The position numbers were made by a program, and so were the translations under genes. The notes under the pieces are model-generated. The model searched no databases and was not told the DNA's origin. It was given only the letters and a program-made list of their open reading frames with translations. Below are positions 26,684-35,944 of a stretch of 45,977 nucleotides of DNA, piece after piece (positions within the stretch are counted from its first letter, which is position 1; each line of letters opens with the position of its first letter). The DNA comes from Candidatus Thiodiazotropha sp. (ex Epidulcina cf. delphinae) (GTDB lineage Bacteria > Pseudomonadota > Gammaproteobacteria > Chromatiales > Chromatiaceae), in assembly GCA_025656505.1 (NCBI GenBank), contig JAHXHR010000012.1:1-45977 (forward strand). The letters are read 5' to 3'.

Positions 26684-27550
26684 TCACTGCCCGGAGCGAT
26701 CTTTCAAGTACCGGAAAAAATCGGAATCAGGTTGCAACACCATCACGTCGGACCGATTCTGAAAACTGTTCTTATAAGCATTCAGACTCCGGTAAAAGGA
26801 GTAGAATTCACTGTCCTGTTTATAGGCATCGGCATAGGTTTCGGCCGCTTTTCCATCGCCCTCACCTCTCAGCTTTTCCGCTTCACGGTAGGCGTCAGCA
26901 ACAATGACCACATGCTCACGATCGGCATTAGCCCGAATTCTCTCTGCTGCCTCCGCACCCTTGGCTCGCAGGTCTCTGGCAACCCGCTCACGTTCGGCGC
27001 GCATACGCTGGTAGACAGACTCGCTCACCTCCGGCGGCAGATCGATCTGCTTGACTCGCACATCAAGGATTTCCACTCCCAACTCTGCTGCCTTGGCATC
27101 GGAATCCTTGGTCAGCTTGTCCATGATTTCCGTACGTTCGCCGGAGATCACCTCCTGCACCGTCCGTTTGCCGAACTCATCACGCAGACTGGTATTGATA
27201 CGCTCCTGCAGCAGGCGCGCCGTTTTATCGAGGCTGCCGCCCGTGGAGCGAAAATACTGCGCCACGTTGGCGATTCGCCACTTGGCGAAATAGTCGACGA
27301 TGACGTCCTTCTTCTCAGCGGTAAGAAAACGCTCGGGACGTGCATCCATGGTCTGGATTCGGGCATCAAAGGTCCGAACATTGTTAATCAGCGGCACCAT
27401 CCAGTGGAGACCGGGCTCATAATCGGTGGTGACAATCTTACCCAGACGCAGCTTCAAGGCCACTTCCCACTGATTGACGACAAAGGCCGCCGAGTAGATA
27501 GTTACCGCAGCGACCGCTGCCACAGGGATCAATAATTTGGTTGCTTTCAT
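26684..27550 (-). CDS. hflC: FtsH modulator HflC
   Basis: A 288-residue SPFH/band-7 protein anchored by an N-terminal helix (LLIPVAAVAAVTIYSAAFVV) with most of the chain periplasmic. With HflK it normally forms the cage around the FtsH protease. It shows the family features FVVNQWEVALKLRLGKI, PGLHWMVPLINNVRTFD, TMDARPERFLTAEKKDVIVD and the C-terminal Glu/Ala/Arg-rich coil ERVARDLRAKGAEAAERIRA. Its ATG overlaps the hflK stop by one base (TGATG), so it depends on hflK translation. It looks intact although hflK is not. Confidence 0.95.
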   Translation of the reverse strand: MKATKLLIPVAAVAAVTIYSAAFVVNQWEVALKLRLGKIVTTDYEPGLHWMVPLINNVRTFDARIQTMDARPERFLTAEKKDVIVDYFAKWRIANVAQYFRSTGGSLDKTARLLQERINTSLRDEFGKRTVQEVISGERTEIMDKLTKDSDAKAAELGVEILDVRVKQIDLPPEVSESVYQRMRAERERVARDLRAKGAEAAERIRANADREHVVIVADAYREAEKLRGEGDGKAAETYADAYKQDSEFYSFYRSLNAYKNSFQNRSDVMVLQPDSDFFRYLKDRSGQ

Positions 27551-28624
27551 CAGCGCACCCTCCTTGAACGATCAACATCGCGCAGCTTGCTCGTATCGGT
27601 CCGACTACGGGCGCCCTCCTTCGATGAAAATTGTTGATCCCGGCTCTCTCTCCCCTGCTCCGCGCCCTGTATCAACTTATCGAGCGGCAGGTACATCAGA
27701 CTGTTGCCCTCCTGGGTGTCGAGCATGACCTTGCTTGTCTGAGCCAGCATGGTTTCGATCGCATCCAGATAGAGGCGTTCCCGGGTCACCTCAGGTGCCC
27801 GCTGATACTCCCTTAGAACCGCCAGAAAACGGCTGGCATCACCCTCAGCCTCGGCAATTACTCGATCCCGGTAGGCATTGGCATCTGCTGTGCGACGGGC
27901 AGGCCTTGATGGCATCGTCGAAGGCGCTCTTGACCTGTTCGGGAGGCTTGGCCGGCTGCATGTTCACACTGGTGATGATAAGACCGGCCTTGTAGGTGTC
28001 GATCAGACCCTGCGCACCGCTCTTGATACGGTCCGCAGTGACGCCGCGGCCCTGGGTGAGGATGAAGTCCAGGTCGCTCTTACCGATGGTTTCGCGCACT
28101 GCGGTCTCAGTGGCATCGCGCATAGTCTTATTGGGATCCCGGTCCTGGAACAGATAGTCCGCCGCGTCCTGAATACGGGATTGGATGGTGAATTCCACAT
28201 CCACGATATTCTCATCACGGGTCAGCATAGTCGCCTTATGCCGAAAGGAGGTGATCTGATCCACGTTGACAGGTATCACTTTCTCGATAGGAAACGGGAT
28301 ATGCCAGTGAGGACCGGGTCGAGTGGTCTCCGAGTAGGCGCCGAAACGCAACACCACGCCTCGCTCTGCGGGTTCCACGATATAGATGCCGCTGGCCAGC
28401 CAGATCAGCAACGCGATAACGATCACCACGCTGATCGATTTGGAGCCGGGTCCCGAACCTCCGCCGACCGAGGCGCCGCCCCGGGACGGTTTTCCGCCTC
28501 CGAAGATACCGCCGAATTTCTCCTGAAGCTTCTTTACGACTTCATCCAGGTCCGGCGGACCTTGATCGCCACCCTTACCGCTCCAGGGATCTTTACCGTT
28601 CCCACCCGGTTCGTTCCAGGCCAT
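27550..28624 (-). pseudogene. hflK: hflK with out-of-frame internal deletion
   Basis: From the ATG at 28624 (GGAG six bases upstream) the frame gives a typical HflK start: a Gly/Pro-rich cytoplasmic tail, the helix VVIVIALLIWLASGIYIVEP and the band-7 domain as far as KSAFDDAIKA. It then runs out of frame after a short CPSHSRCQ-type tail (stop near 27845). The remaining C-terminal third (ARRTADANAYRDRVIAEAEG onward, through TRERLYLDAIETMLAQT) continues in another frame to 27550. The usual coil between AIKA and ANAY, about 25 residues, is missing. The junction lies near 27895-27906. This is a deletion with frameshift, real or an assembly error; E. coli HflK is about 419 residues. Confidence 0.88.
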
Positions 28625-28791
28625 TGAACACTCCAACTTAAGTTACTGGTTTAATCCGCTTCGATTCAGCTAACCGAAACCCGGATATGGGGCTGATCGA
28701 CCATCTTTCAATACCCCACGGCGAATCAAATGCGGTTTTTGATTATCCATCTCATCCCGCACTGGCGTGCATTCTAACAGGACGCTGTCAT

Positions 28792-28887
28792 CTAGTGTAC
28801 CTCGCCATAGATCCTTAATGTTACAGAATCTATGGTAGTGTAGTGTCTCATACTCATTGGTGATATCAGTATGAGACACTACACTAG
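28792..28887. repeat. 96-bp CTAG-bounded element with perfect hairpin after hflX
   Basis: It begins CTAGTGTACCTCG at 28792 and ends ..GACACTACACTAG at 28887, so both outer ends read CTAGTGTA. The right part is a perfect 19-bp stem, TAGTGTAGTGTCTCATACT (28836-28854) with its complement at 28868-28886. Inside the left part CCATAGAT/ATCTATGG pairs. It starts one base past the hflX stop, in the hflX-hflK gap, and may also act as a terminator or processing site. Confidence 0.65.
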
Positions 28888-28888
28888 A

Positions 28889-30172
28889 CTATTCGATGAT
28901 GCAGTTCTCCAACACCGGCTCTTCCTTCAAAAGCCGCCGGAACTCCCGCTCGGAGATATCGATATCCATCTCCCAGCCTCCCTCATCGGTGCTCGTTTCG
29001 TTGAGTACCGAACCACGCTCGAAGAGTAATGCATGCAAACGTCCGTCACCCGGATTCAGGCGCACTTTCTGTGTCACATGATTTTTTCGAAAATACTCCG
29101 CAAGCGCCGATACCAGCAGGTCCGTACCCTCTCCCGTCTTCGCGGAGAGCCAGATTCGAATCACCTGACCCTTTTCATCCCGATCCATTCTCGGCTCAAA
29201 GTCGGCGAGCAAATCGATTTTATTGAAGACTTCAATCTGGTGGACCTTTTCGGCGCCGATTTGTTGCAGCACATCATTCACCTCTGAAATACACGTGGCG
29301 CGTTGATGACTGGCTGCGTCAACCACATGCAATATCAAAGAGGCGTCCGTGGTTTCCTGCAAGGTCGATTTAAATGCGGCAACGAGATCGTGCGGAAGAT
29401 GGCTGATAAATCCCACGGTATCGGCCAGCACGACGGGGTCCTCCCCCCTCAGATCGAGCCTTCTCAGGGTCGGATCGAGGGTGGCGAAGAGTTGATCGGC
29501 TGCATAGACCCTGGACCCCACAAGCGTGTTGAACAGGGTCGATTTGCCTGCATTGGTATAACCGACCAGAGAAACCGTGGGAATATCGGCCCGATCGCGC
29601 CCTCGCCTTCCCTGCTCGCGCTGTGAGTCGACCCTCTCTAAGCGCTTCCTGATCTGGTTGATACGCTGATTCAGTAAACGCCTATCGGTTTCAAGCTGGG
29701 TCTCACCCGGTCCGCGTAAACCGATACCACCCTTCTGCCGCTCCAGATGGGTCCAGCCCCTCACCAAGCGTGTCGACAAATGCCGCAGTTGCGCCAACTC
29801 TACTTGGAGTTTGCCTTCGAAGGAGCGCGCCCTCTGGGAAAAGATATCCAATATCAGGCCGGTCCTGTCCACAACCCGACAACCGAACTCCCGTTCCAGA
29901 TTCCTCTCCTGGCTGGGCGACAGGGAATGGTCGAAAATCACCAGATCGGCCTTTTCCCCCAGCACGACATGTTTAATCTCTTCAGCCTTGCCTCGTCCGA
30001 CAAAAAGTTTCGGGTCGGGATGCCGGCGACTCCCCGAGACATAGGTCACGACTTCCGCGCCGGCGGAGAGCGCCAGATCGTGGAATTCATTGATTTCGTC
30101 GGGATCACTCGGCCCGCCGAGGTCAAGATGAACCAGCACGGCGCGTTCACCCGTATTGTGACGTTCAAACAT
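28889..30172 (-). CDS. hflX: Ribosome-associated GTPase HflX
   Basis: This cytosolic GTPase splits stalled ribosomes. The 427 residues contain the N-terminal HflX domain (RHPDPKLFVGRGKAEEIK, LSPSQERNLEREFGCRVVDR), the coiled arm with RGPGETQLETDRRL, and the G domain. The G-domain motifs are G1 GYTNAGKSTLFN (about 202-213), G3 DTVGF, G4 NKID and the switch region LFATLDPTLRRL. It lies 99 bp downstream of hfq in the conserved order hfq-hflX-hflK-hflC. Confidence 0.96.
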   Translation of the reverse strand: MFERHNTGERAVLVHLDLGGPSDPDEINEFHDLALSAGAEVVTYVSGSRRHPDPKLFVGRGKAEEIKHVVLGEKADLVIFDHSLSPSQERNLEREFGCRVVDRTGLILDIFSQRARSFEGKLQVELAQLRHLSTRLVRGWTHLERQKGGIGLRGPGETQLETDRRLLNQRINQIRKRLERVDSQREQGRRGRDRADIPTVSLVGYTNAGKSTLFNTLVGSRVYAADQLFATLDPTLRRLDLRGEDPVVLADTVGFISHLPHDLVAAFKSTLQETTDASLILHVVDAASHQRATCISEVNDVLQQIGAEKVHQIEVFNKIDLLADFEPRMDRDEKGQVIRIWLSAKTGEGTDLLVSALAEYFRKNHVTQKVRLNPGDGRLHALLFERGSVLNETSTDEGGWEMDIDISEREFRRLLKEEPVLENCIIE

Positions 30173-30271
30173 AGTAAAATTGATGCGGGAGTCCGTGGGG
30201 GATATCAGGATTCTCTAGCGGGCGCAGCGAACATGTGATACGCCCGAAACCGGAGGGGATTGGGGAATCGC

Positions 30272-30544
30272 TTAGAAATTACCGCTACCCGATGGCTCGG
30301 ACTCGGGCTCGTCAGTTTGATCGTTAGCATGCTGAATGCGGACATTCCTCGCCGGTACGACAGTCGAGATTGCATGTTTATAGACCATCTGGCTAACACT
30401 ATTCTTTAAAAGCACCACAAACTGGTCGAAGGACTCGATTTGTCCCTGCAGTTTGATACCGTTAACGAGAAAAATTGAGACCGGCACACGCTCCTTCCTC
30501 AGTGCATTCAAAAAAGGGTCTTGTAGAGTTTGCCCTTTAGACAT
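30272..30544 (-). CDS. hfq: RNA chaperone Hfq
   Basis: The hexameric Sm-like RNA chaperone that pairs small RNAs with mRNAs. The protein has 90 residues from the ATG at 30544, which has AAGGAG eight bases upstream; the longer open frame has no better start. The N-terminus is [20 protein letters not shown], Sm1 reads [12 protein letters not shown], and Sm2 carries the YKHAISTV signature. The short acidic tail ([11 protein letters not shown]) varies between species. It lies between miaA and hflX, as in E. coli. Confidence 0.97.
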   Translation of the reverse strand: MSKGQTLQDPFLNALRKERVPVSIFLVNGIKLQGQIESFDQFVVLLKNSVSQMVYKHAISTVVPARNVRIQHANDQTDEPESEPSGSGNF

Positions 30545-30696
30545 GGAGGTTCTCCTTATTGTGTTTGTATGGTGTAAGTAATGACAACAAGCGCAAAAAA
30601 ACACCGGCGGTAGTAAAACCACTCCACAATCGGAAGTGTAGCACAATGTGTTTTTTCCCGGCATTCAAAATATCAATAGCCATAACCTAGGTGGCA

Positions 30697-31680
30697 TTAT
30701 CCGTTCTGCGGTAAATCTTCCGCGAACGGCTCGGCAAAATGAGGAAATCGGGTCGAGATCATCTGTAACGCTTGTTCCACCATATCCCCGTCCTCTTTCA
30801 ACCAGCTGCATTCCCTGTCGGCGCGTAGCCAGGTAAGCTGCCGCTTGGCCAACTGCCGCGTGGCGATAATACCTCGTTCGATCATCTCATCGCGGGATTG
30901 TCGTCCCAACAGATAACTGAGCATCTGCCGATAGCCTACCGCTCGCATAGACGGCACTGCGGGTGAAAGATCCCCCCGTTGAAGCAGCCCCTTGACCTCC
31001 TGCTCGAACCCTTGCGCCAACATCCGCTGAAAGCGTTGCTCGATTCGGCGATGCAGACAGGCGCGTTCTTGTGTCGCACGGACCAGCTTTAGCACCTGGT
31101 ATGGACACTTATGACCCGGATCCGCCTGCTGAAGTTCAGTCAGCGTTCGGCCAGTGATTTCGATCACCTCCAGGGCTCGCAGGATACGCTGTGGATCGTT
31201 GCCATGTATCCGCTTTCCGGCCGCAGGATCGAGCTGCGTCAGGCGCTCATGCAACCTTGCCAATCCCTGGCCGGATAGCTCGCTTTCCAGCTTGGCGCGA
31301 ATCGTGGGATCGGCCTCAGGCAGATCGGAGAGCCCCTGCTCCAGCGCTTTGAAATAGAGCATGGTGCCTCCTACCAGGAGAGGCACTCTTCCGGCTTGGG
31401 TGATTGCGGCCATTTCGGCCAGTGCATCCTTGCGGAAAGCAGCCGCGGAATAACGCTCGGCCGGGTCTCTGATATCGATCAGCCGATGCGGGGCGATGCG
31501 TAGCGTCTCCGTATCCGGCTTCGCGGTGCCTATGTCCATACCCCGATAGATCAGCGCGGAATCGACACTGATGATCTCCAGGGGCAGCCGCCGGACCAGC
31601 TTCACCGCCAACGCTGTCTTACCCGAAGCGGTGGGTCCCATGAGAAAGATCGCCGGCGGCAGCTCACGATTACGATCCAC
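30697..31680 (-). CDS. miaA: tRNA dimethylallyltransferase
   Basis: MiaA adds the dimethylallyl group to A37 of tRNAs reading UNN codons. From the GTG at 31680, one base after the mutL stop, the protein has 327 residues, near the usual 316. It has the P-loop [13 protein letters not shown] and the catalytic Asp region [18 protein letters not shown]. The substrate loop [20 protein letters not shown] and the [12 protein letters not shown] segment near the C-terminus follow. An in-frame extension upstream lies inside mutL and is not credible. Coupling to mutL by adjacency is normal for this cluster. Confidence 0.94.
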   Translation of the reverse strand: MDRNRELPPAIFLMGPTASGKTALAVKLVRRLPLEIISVDSALIYRGMDIGTAKPDTETLRIAPHRLIDIRDPAERYSAAAFRKDALAEMAAITQAGRVPLLVGGTMLYFKALEQGLSDLPEADPTIRAKLESELSGQGLARLHERLTQLDPAAGKRIHGNDPQRILRALEVIEITGRTLTELQQADPGHKCPYQVLKLVRATQERACLHRRIEQRFQRMLAQGFEQEVKGLLQRGDLSPAVPSMRAVGYRQMLSYLLGRQSRDEMIERGIIATRQLAKRQLTWLRADRECSWLKEDGDMVEQALQMISTRFPHFAEPFAEDLPQNG

Positions 31681-31681
31681 T

Positions 31682-33484
31682 TCAACGCCCCCGCAGGAAC
31701 AAGCGATCAAGTTCGGCAACCGACAACTGCACCCAGGTGGGACGGCCGTGGTTACACTGATCGGCCCGCTCGGTTCTCTCCATATCCCGTAGCAGGGCAT
31801 TCATCTCATCCTGTCCGAGACGGCGATTGGCCCGCACCGATGCATGGCAGGCCATGGTGGCCAACACCTTGTCGATCTCATCCTGCAGGCGGTTGCTGCG
31901 GCCGTGTTCGGCAAGATCGGACAGCAGGTCGCGCAGGAGTTTTTCCACATCCGCCCCCTGCAGCAGCGCCGGTATCGCCCTCACCGCCAAGGCCTCCCGG
32001 CCCAACCGGCTGACCTCGATGCCTATCCGGCTCAGCAATTCCTGAAACTCCTCCACGAGATCCGCCTCCGAAGCGCTGACAGCGACCCGCAAGGGCACCA
32101 GCAAGGGCTGACGGGTTATGCCATCCCCGTGATGGGTCTGTTTAAAGCGCTCATAGGTGATCCGTTCGTGGGCGGCATGCATATCCACCAACACCAGACC
32201 GGCCTGGTTCTCCGCCAGGATATAAATGCCGTGCAATTGCGCCAAGGCGAATCCCAATGGCGGTATCCGCTCAGCCTGCGGGTTCTCTGGTGGCTCGGCC
32301 GGCGGCATATCGACAGGCTGCTGTGCGGTAAAGCCGGCCCGATAAGCGGCAGGGCGTTCCGCCAACCGCCAGTCGATCCCTTGTTGTCTCGGCGCTTGAT
32401 AGGGAGCCTGTTTTCGTGGTTGCCCGGCGTCGGATTCCCTATTCAGCACGACCGGTTGCTGCGACTCAACCGCGACCTGCGGTCGCGTCTCCGCCAATGA
32501 GCGGTGAAGCCCCCGATAGATAAAATCGTGGACTGAGCGGGAATCACGAAAGCGCACTTCGTGTTTGCTGGGATGGACATTGACATCCACCTTGCGCGGA
32601 TCCATGCCGAGAAACAGCACGTAGGCTGGATGACGCCCCTGATAGAGCACGTCCTGATAACCCTGCCGGACCGCATGGGCTACCAGTTTATCCCTCACCA
32701 TACGCCGGTTGACGTAAAAATACTGCATGTCGGCTTGGGAACGGGAAAAACTCGATCTCGCCACCCAACCGTTCAGCGACAGATCACCGGCCTGATCTTC
32801 GATTGGCAGTGCCTGATCGAGAAAGGCCTCGCCCAGCACTTCGACAAGCCGCCGTTCATGTTCAGCACGGCCCTCACAAGGAGGGAGGGAGAGTACCGGA
32901 CGTTGGTTGTGGCGTAGATAAAAACCCACATCGAATCGCGCCAACGCGAGACGTTGCAGAAGGGTGTGGATATGGTTGAATTCGGTCTTTTCCGTACGCA
33001 GGAACTTCCGCCGGGCCGGGGTGTTGAAAAAGAGGTCATGCACCTCGACACAGGCGCCTTGCGGATGTGCGGCCGGTTTTGGCTGAAGACCGCTGTCTGC
33101 GCCATCCCCGGCGGTGACCTCCCAGGCATCCTGTGCCTCCTGATGGCGGGAAATCAGCCGCAGCCTGGAGACTGAACCGATACTCGGCAGCGCCTCGCCG
33201 CGAAACCCCATACTCTGTAACGACTCCAGATCCTCGAATCTGTCGACCTTGCTGGTGGCGTGGCGTGACAGCGCCATGGCCAACTCATCCTTGGCTATCC
33301 CTACCCCGTCGTCCCGTACGCGTATCAGCTTGACCCCTCCCTGCTCTATGTCAATGTCGACACGACGGGCGCCTGCATCCAGGCTGTTCTCCACCAGCTC
33401 CTTCACCACTGACGCAGGACGCTCCACCACCTCGCCGGCCGCGATCTGATTGATCAGTTGAGAGGAAAGGATGCGGATCGGCAT
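31682..33484 (-). CDS. mutL: DNA mismatch repair protein MutL
   Basis: The mismatch-repair matchmaker linking MutS to downstream nucleases. The 600 residues comprise an N-terminal GHKL ATPase, a linker and a C-terminal dimerisation domain. The ATPase shows [13 protein letters not shown] with the catalytic Glu and Asn, [18 protein letters not shown] and a [11 protein letters not shown] block. The linker (about 340-410) is rich in Pro and Gln. The C-terminus keeps [13 protein letters not shown] and HGRPTW, and I see no DQHA(x)2E(x)4E endonuclease motif, as expected for organisms with a MutH-type nick. Start ATG at 33484. Confidence 0.96.
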   Translation of the reverse strand: MPIRILSSQLINQIAAGEVVERPASVVKELVENSLDAGARRVDIDIEQGGVKLIRVRDDGVGIAKDELAMALSRHATSKVDRFEDLESLQSMGFRGEALPSIGSVSRLRLISRHQEAQDAWEVTAGDGADSGLQPKPAAHPQGACVEVHDLFFNTPARRKFLRTEKTEFNHIHTLLQRLALARFDVGFYLRHNQRPVLSLPPCEGRAEHERRLVEVLGEAFLDQALPIEDQAGDLSLNGWVARSSFSRSQADMQYFYVNRRMVRDKLVAHAVRQGYQDVLYQGRHPAYVLFLGMDPRKVDVNVHPSKHEVRFRDSRSVHDFIYRGLHRSLAETRPQVAVESQQPVVLNRESDAGQPRKQAPYQAPRQQGIDWRLAERPAAYRAGFTAQQPVDMPPAEPPENPQAERIPPLGFALAQLHGIYILAENQAGLVLVDMHAAHERITYERFKQTHHGDGITRQPLLVPLRVAVSASEADLVEEFQELLSRIGIEVSRLGREALAVRAIPALLQGADVEKLLRDLLSDLAEHGRSNRLQDEIDKVLATMACHASVRANRRLGQDEMNALLRDMERTERADQCNHGRPTWVQLSVAELDRLFLRGR

Positions 33485-33691
33485 GGTCAGTCTGTGGAAA
33501 TCGGTGGCGATGGTTGTCTGGGATCACAAGCTCGGCATCACTTTGGCGATACCGGAGCGAGGAAGACATTGTGCCATTCATCCGTGAAATGAGCCACGAT
33601 TATGGGTTTTTACCGGCGTGGATGCAGCTATCGGCTGTCACTCGATTCAACCTTGAATCGTAACAGAGGCAATGCCTCAGCAGTGGAATGC

Positions 33692-33875
33692 CTAGCCCGC
33701 ATTTCTCACACCCGATCATAGCGAGACGGTTCAAGGGTGCGTAATGAGCGGCTTTCGCGACCGAGGGGCGCGCAGGCATAGTCGACACTATGCTGAGCAC
33801 CCCGACAGAGTGAAAGCCGCTCAGCGCATACCCTTGGGCCGTCACAGTAGATAGGGTGTGAGCAATGCGGGCTAG
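33692..33875. repeat. CTAG-bounded long palindromic element, 184 bp
   Basis: The ends are CTAGCCCGCATTTCTCACAC at 33692 and GTGTGAGCAATGCGGGCTAG at 33875. Pairing continues inward for about 60 bp (CAAGGGTGCG../..CGCATACCCTTG and GAGCGGCTTTC/GAAAGCCGCTC), so nearly the whole element folds into one hairpin. The terminus resembles that of the 12815 element. The stretch 33485-33691 before it shows no gene. Confidence 0.75.
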
Positions 33876-33877
33876 AC

Positions 33878-34024
33878 CTGCCCATTACCCACAAATATTT
33901 CCACCCTTTAAAAACAACGAGTTACAAACCATGCCCCTAACAGCCAACAAAAACATGAACCTAACGAAAACAACAGGTTATGTCATGTCTGTTCCCATAT
34001 TTCAGACTTATGGGTAATGGGCAG
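33878..34024. mobile_element. 147-bp MITE-like element with target duplication
   Basis: Perfect 14-bp terminal repeats CTGCCCATTACCCA (33878) and TGGGTAATGGGCAG (34024) enclose an A/T-rich, gene-free interior unlike its surroundings. The sequence GGGCTAGACCT occurs on both sides (33869-33879 and 34024-34034). Allowing for bases shared with the terminal repeat, the target duplication is 8 bp (GGCTAGAC) or slightly longer. The duplicated bases include the right CTAG of the neighbouring palindromic element, so this insertion came later. Confidence 0.8.
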
Positions 34025-34062
34025 GGCTAGACCTACCAGGCGAAATCAAAAGCGTGCCCGGC

Positions 34063-35370
34063 TCAACCACCGGGTATCTGCAGAACCTGCCCTATACGGA
34101 TAGTATCGCCCTTCAACTCATTGGCGTTACGCAGGCGATTCACGCTGACACGGTAACGATTGGCGATGGCGATCAGGGTATCTCCCGGAGAGATGACATG
34201 TTTACGCGGCGCCTGATTGGCCGCCAGCCAAGTGCCGGGGGGTGGCTGGTACCTGAAGTAGTCGAGAATGCCCTTCATCAAGGCCTTGGCCACTTTGCGT
34301 TGATGCCCGGATTCCCTCAAACGCCGCTCTTCCTCGGGATTGGAGATAAACGCGGTCTCCACTAACATGGAAGGGATATCGGGTGATTTCAAGACCACGA
34401 AGCCGGCCTGCTGCACCCTGCGTTTATGGGTCTTGCCCAAGGTCTTGAGTTGTCTGAACACACGGCTGGCCGCCTCTGAACCGGCCTGCAGGGTGCCGAT
34501 TTGGGAGAGATCCAGGAGTACCGAGGCGAGCATGTCATCTTTGTCTTCCAGGGAGACACCTCCCACCAGGTCGGCGCTGTTCTCTCTCTCCGCCAACCAA
34601 CGGGCGACCTCGTTGGAGGCCCCGCTACGGGAAAGGGTATAGACGGAAGAGCCCCGCACGCGCGGATCGTGGAAGGCATCCGCGTGGATCGACACGAACA
34701 GATCCGCCTGATGCTCTCTCGCCTTGGCAATCCGCTTGCGCAGTCCCAGATAGTAGTCACCGTCACGAATCAGCAACGCGCGCATGCCCTTTTGTTGGTT
34801 GATCATCGCAACCAGCTTCCGACCGATAGCAAGCACCACATCCTTTTCAAAAGTGCCCTTGCGACCACGCGCACCGGGGTCTTCACCCCCATGCCCTGGG
34901 TCCACGGCGATCACCACATCCCGTTGCCCGACGGTCTTAGCGGTCTTCACCGGCTTGCTGCGTCGGCTCGCCGCGATTTTGTCGTCATAGAGATCGATCA
35001 CCAACCGATGTCCATATTCACGATTGGGCTTCAGCGAAAAACTCTTGGGCTTGACCGCACTGTTCAGATCGAATACGACCCGCATGTCGGTCTTGTCACG
35101 CACCGCCGAACGCATACCGCGAATGATTTTGTTCTCTTTGGTGGGATTGGGCAGGTGCTCGGTCAGGGTGGCGTTCTTCAGATCGAGCACCAGACGATCC
35201 GGTGCCTTCAGGGTAAAGATCTTATGTGCGATCTGGGCGTCGGCATCGAATACCAGTCTGACATGGTCCGGGGCCGACCAGATACGCAGGCCGGTGACTT
35301 CAGACTGTTTTGCATAGAGAGGAAGGCTGCTGACGAACAATAGCAGCAACAATGTGAATCTTCTCCTCAT
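34063..35370 (-). CDS. amiC: N-acetylmuramoyl-L-alanine amidase AmiC/AmiB type
   Basis: A periplasmic zinc amidase that cleaves septal peptidoglycan during cell separation. From the ATG at 35370 the protein has 435 residues with a clear signal peptide, RRRFTLLLLLFVSSLPLYA. An AMIN domain follows (about 30-130, VTGLRIWSAPDHVRLVFDAD). The amidase_3 domain has VIAVDPGHGGEDPGARG (zinc His and Glu), SIHADAF and SMLVETAFISNP with the catalytic Glu. A C-terminal LysM repeat (HVISPGDTLIAIANRYRVSV) binds glycan. Upstream in-frame ATGs exist (35403, 35385), so the start is uncertain. The usual neighbours tsaE and mutL flank it. Confidence 0.92.
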   Translation of the reverse strand: MRRRFTLLLLLFVSSLPLYAKQSEVTGLRIWSAPDHVRLVFDADAQIAHKIFTLKAPDRLVLDLKNATLTEHLPNPTKENKIIRGMRSAVRDKTDMRVVFDLNSAVKPKSFSLKPNREYGHRLVIDLYDDKIAASRRSKPVKTAKTVGQRDVVIAVDPGHGGEDPGARGRKGTFEKDVVLAIGRKLVAMINQQKGMRALLIRDGDYYLGLRKRIAKAREHQADLFVSIHADAFHDPRVRGSSVYTLSRSGASNEVARWLAERENSADLVGGVSLEDKDDMLASVLLDLSQIGTLQAGSEAASRVFRQLKTLGKTHKRRVQQAGFVVLKSPDIPSMLVETAFISNPEEERRLRESGHQRKVAKALMKGILDYFRYQPPPGTWLAANQAPRKHVISPGDTLIAIANRYRVSVNRLRNANELKGDTIRIGQVLQIPGG

Positions 35371-35473
35371 TTCCCCATGACCCATTGAAAAAATGAAATT
35401 CATCCTAAAGATAGCACGCATTAAATATTTTTCCAAGGTTTTCTGTATGATAGACTGACTTTCTTAAAAAAAT

Positions 35474-35944
35474 CTAAACTTTTTCCAGGGTCTTCCGCAG
35501 CCCTTGGAGTATCTTGTCGCCCTGCTCGCTCCCTGCCGAGAAAAGGAGGTCGCGCCCACGGCCTCGATGGGAGATGCGAACCTTGATATCCGCGGCCGGC
35601 ACCACACCCGCGCCATGCTCCGGCCACTCGATCAAAAGAATGGCGTCGCTGGTCATCAGATCCTCTATCCCAAGATATTCCAACTCCTCGGGGTCCGTCA
35701 GCCGGTAGAGATCGAAATGGTAGCAGGAGAGTCCCTCCAACCCGTAGGGCTCCAGTAGGGTGTAGGTCGGGCTTTTGACCCGTCCCCGGTATCCGAGCCC
35801 TCGTAGAAAACCCCTGGCAAGCGTGGTCTTACCCGCGCCGAGATCGCCCTCGAGGTAGACAATACAGGGGGGTGGGCAATTCAATGCCAAGCGCATGCCG
35901 ATATGCTCCTGCCTGGCTTCGCCCTCCACTTCGATCTCAAACAT
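35474..35944 (-). CDS. tsaE: tRNA threonylcarbamoyladenosine biosynthesis ATPase TsaE
   Basis: TsaE is the P-loop ATPase that works with TsaB and TsaD in making t6A at position 37 of ANN-reading tRNAs. The 156 residues show Walker A GDLGAGKTTLARGFLRGLG (about 34-52), then VKSPTYTLLEPYG, CYHFDLYRLTDPEELEYLG and LIEWPEHG, all hallmark TsaE segments. Its start overlaps the nnrD stop by eight bases, the same arrangement as yjeF-yjeE in E. coli. amiC follows about 100 bp downstream. Confidence 0.95.
   Translation of the reverse strand: MFEIEVEGEARQEHIGMRLALNCPPPCIVYLEGDLGAGKTTLARGFLRGLGYRGRVKSPTYTLLEPYGLEGLSCYHFDLYRLTDPEELEYLGIEDLMTSDAILLIEWPEHGAGVVPAADIKVRISHRGRGRDLLFSAGSEQGDKILQGLRKTLEKV

Noticed and set aside
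28670..28750. A 26-codon frame between hflX and hflK (MDNQKPHLIRRGVLKDGRSA..)
   Set aside because: It has only a weak, closely spaced GGGA upstream, matches no family I know, and lies beside an inserted element. It could be a relic of the hflK leader.
30545..30664. N-terminal extension of hfq
   Set aside because: The frame is open, but the extension reads as Cys-rich non-coding sequence, and the ATG at 30544 has an excellent ribosome-binding site and the correct Hfq N-terminus.
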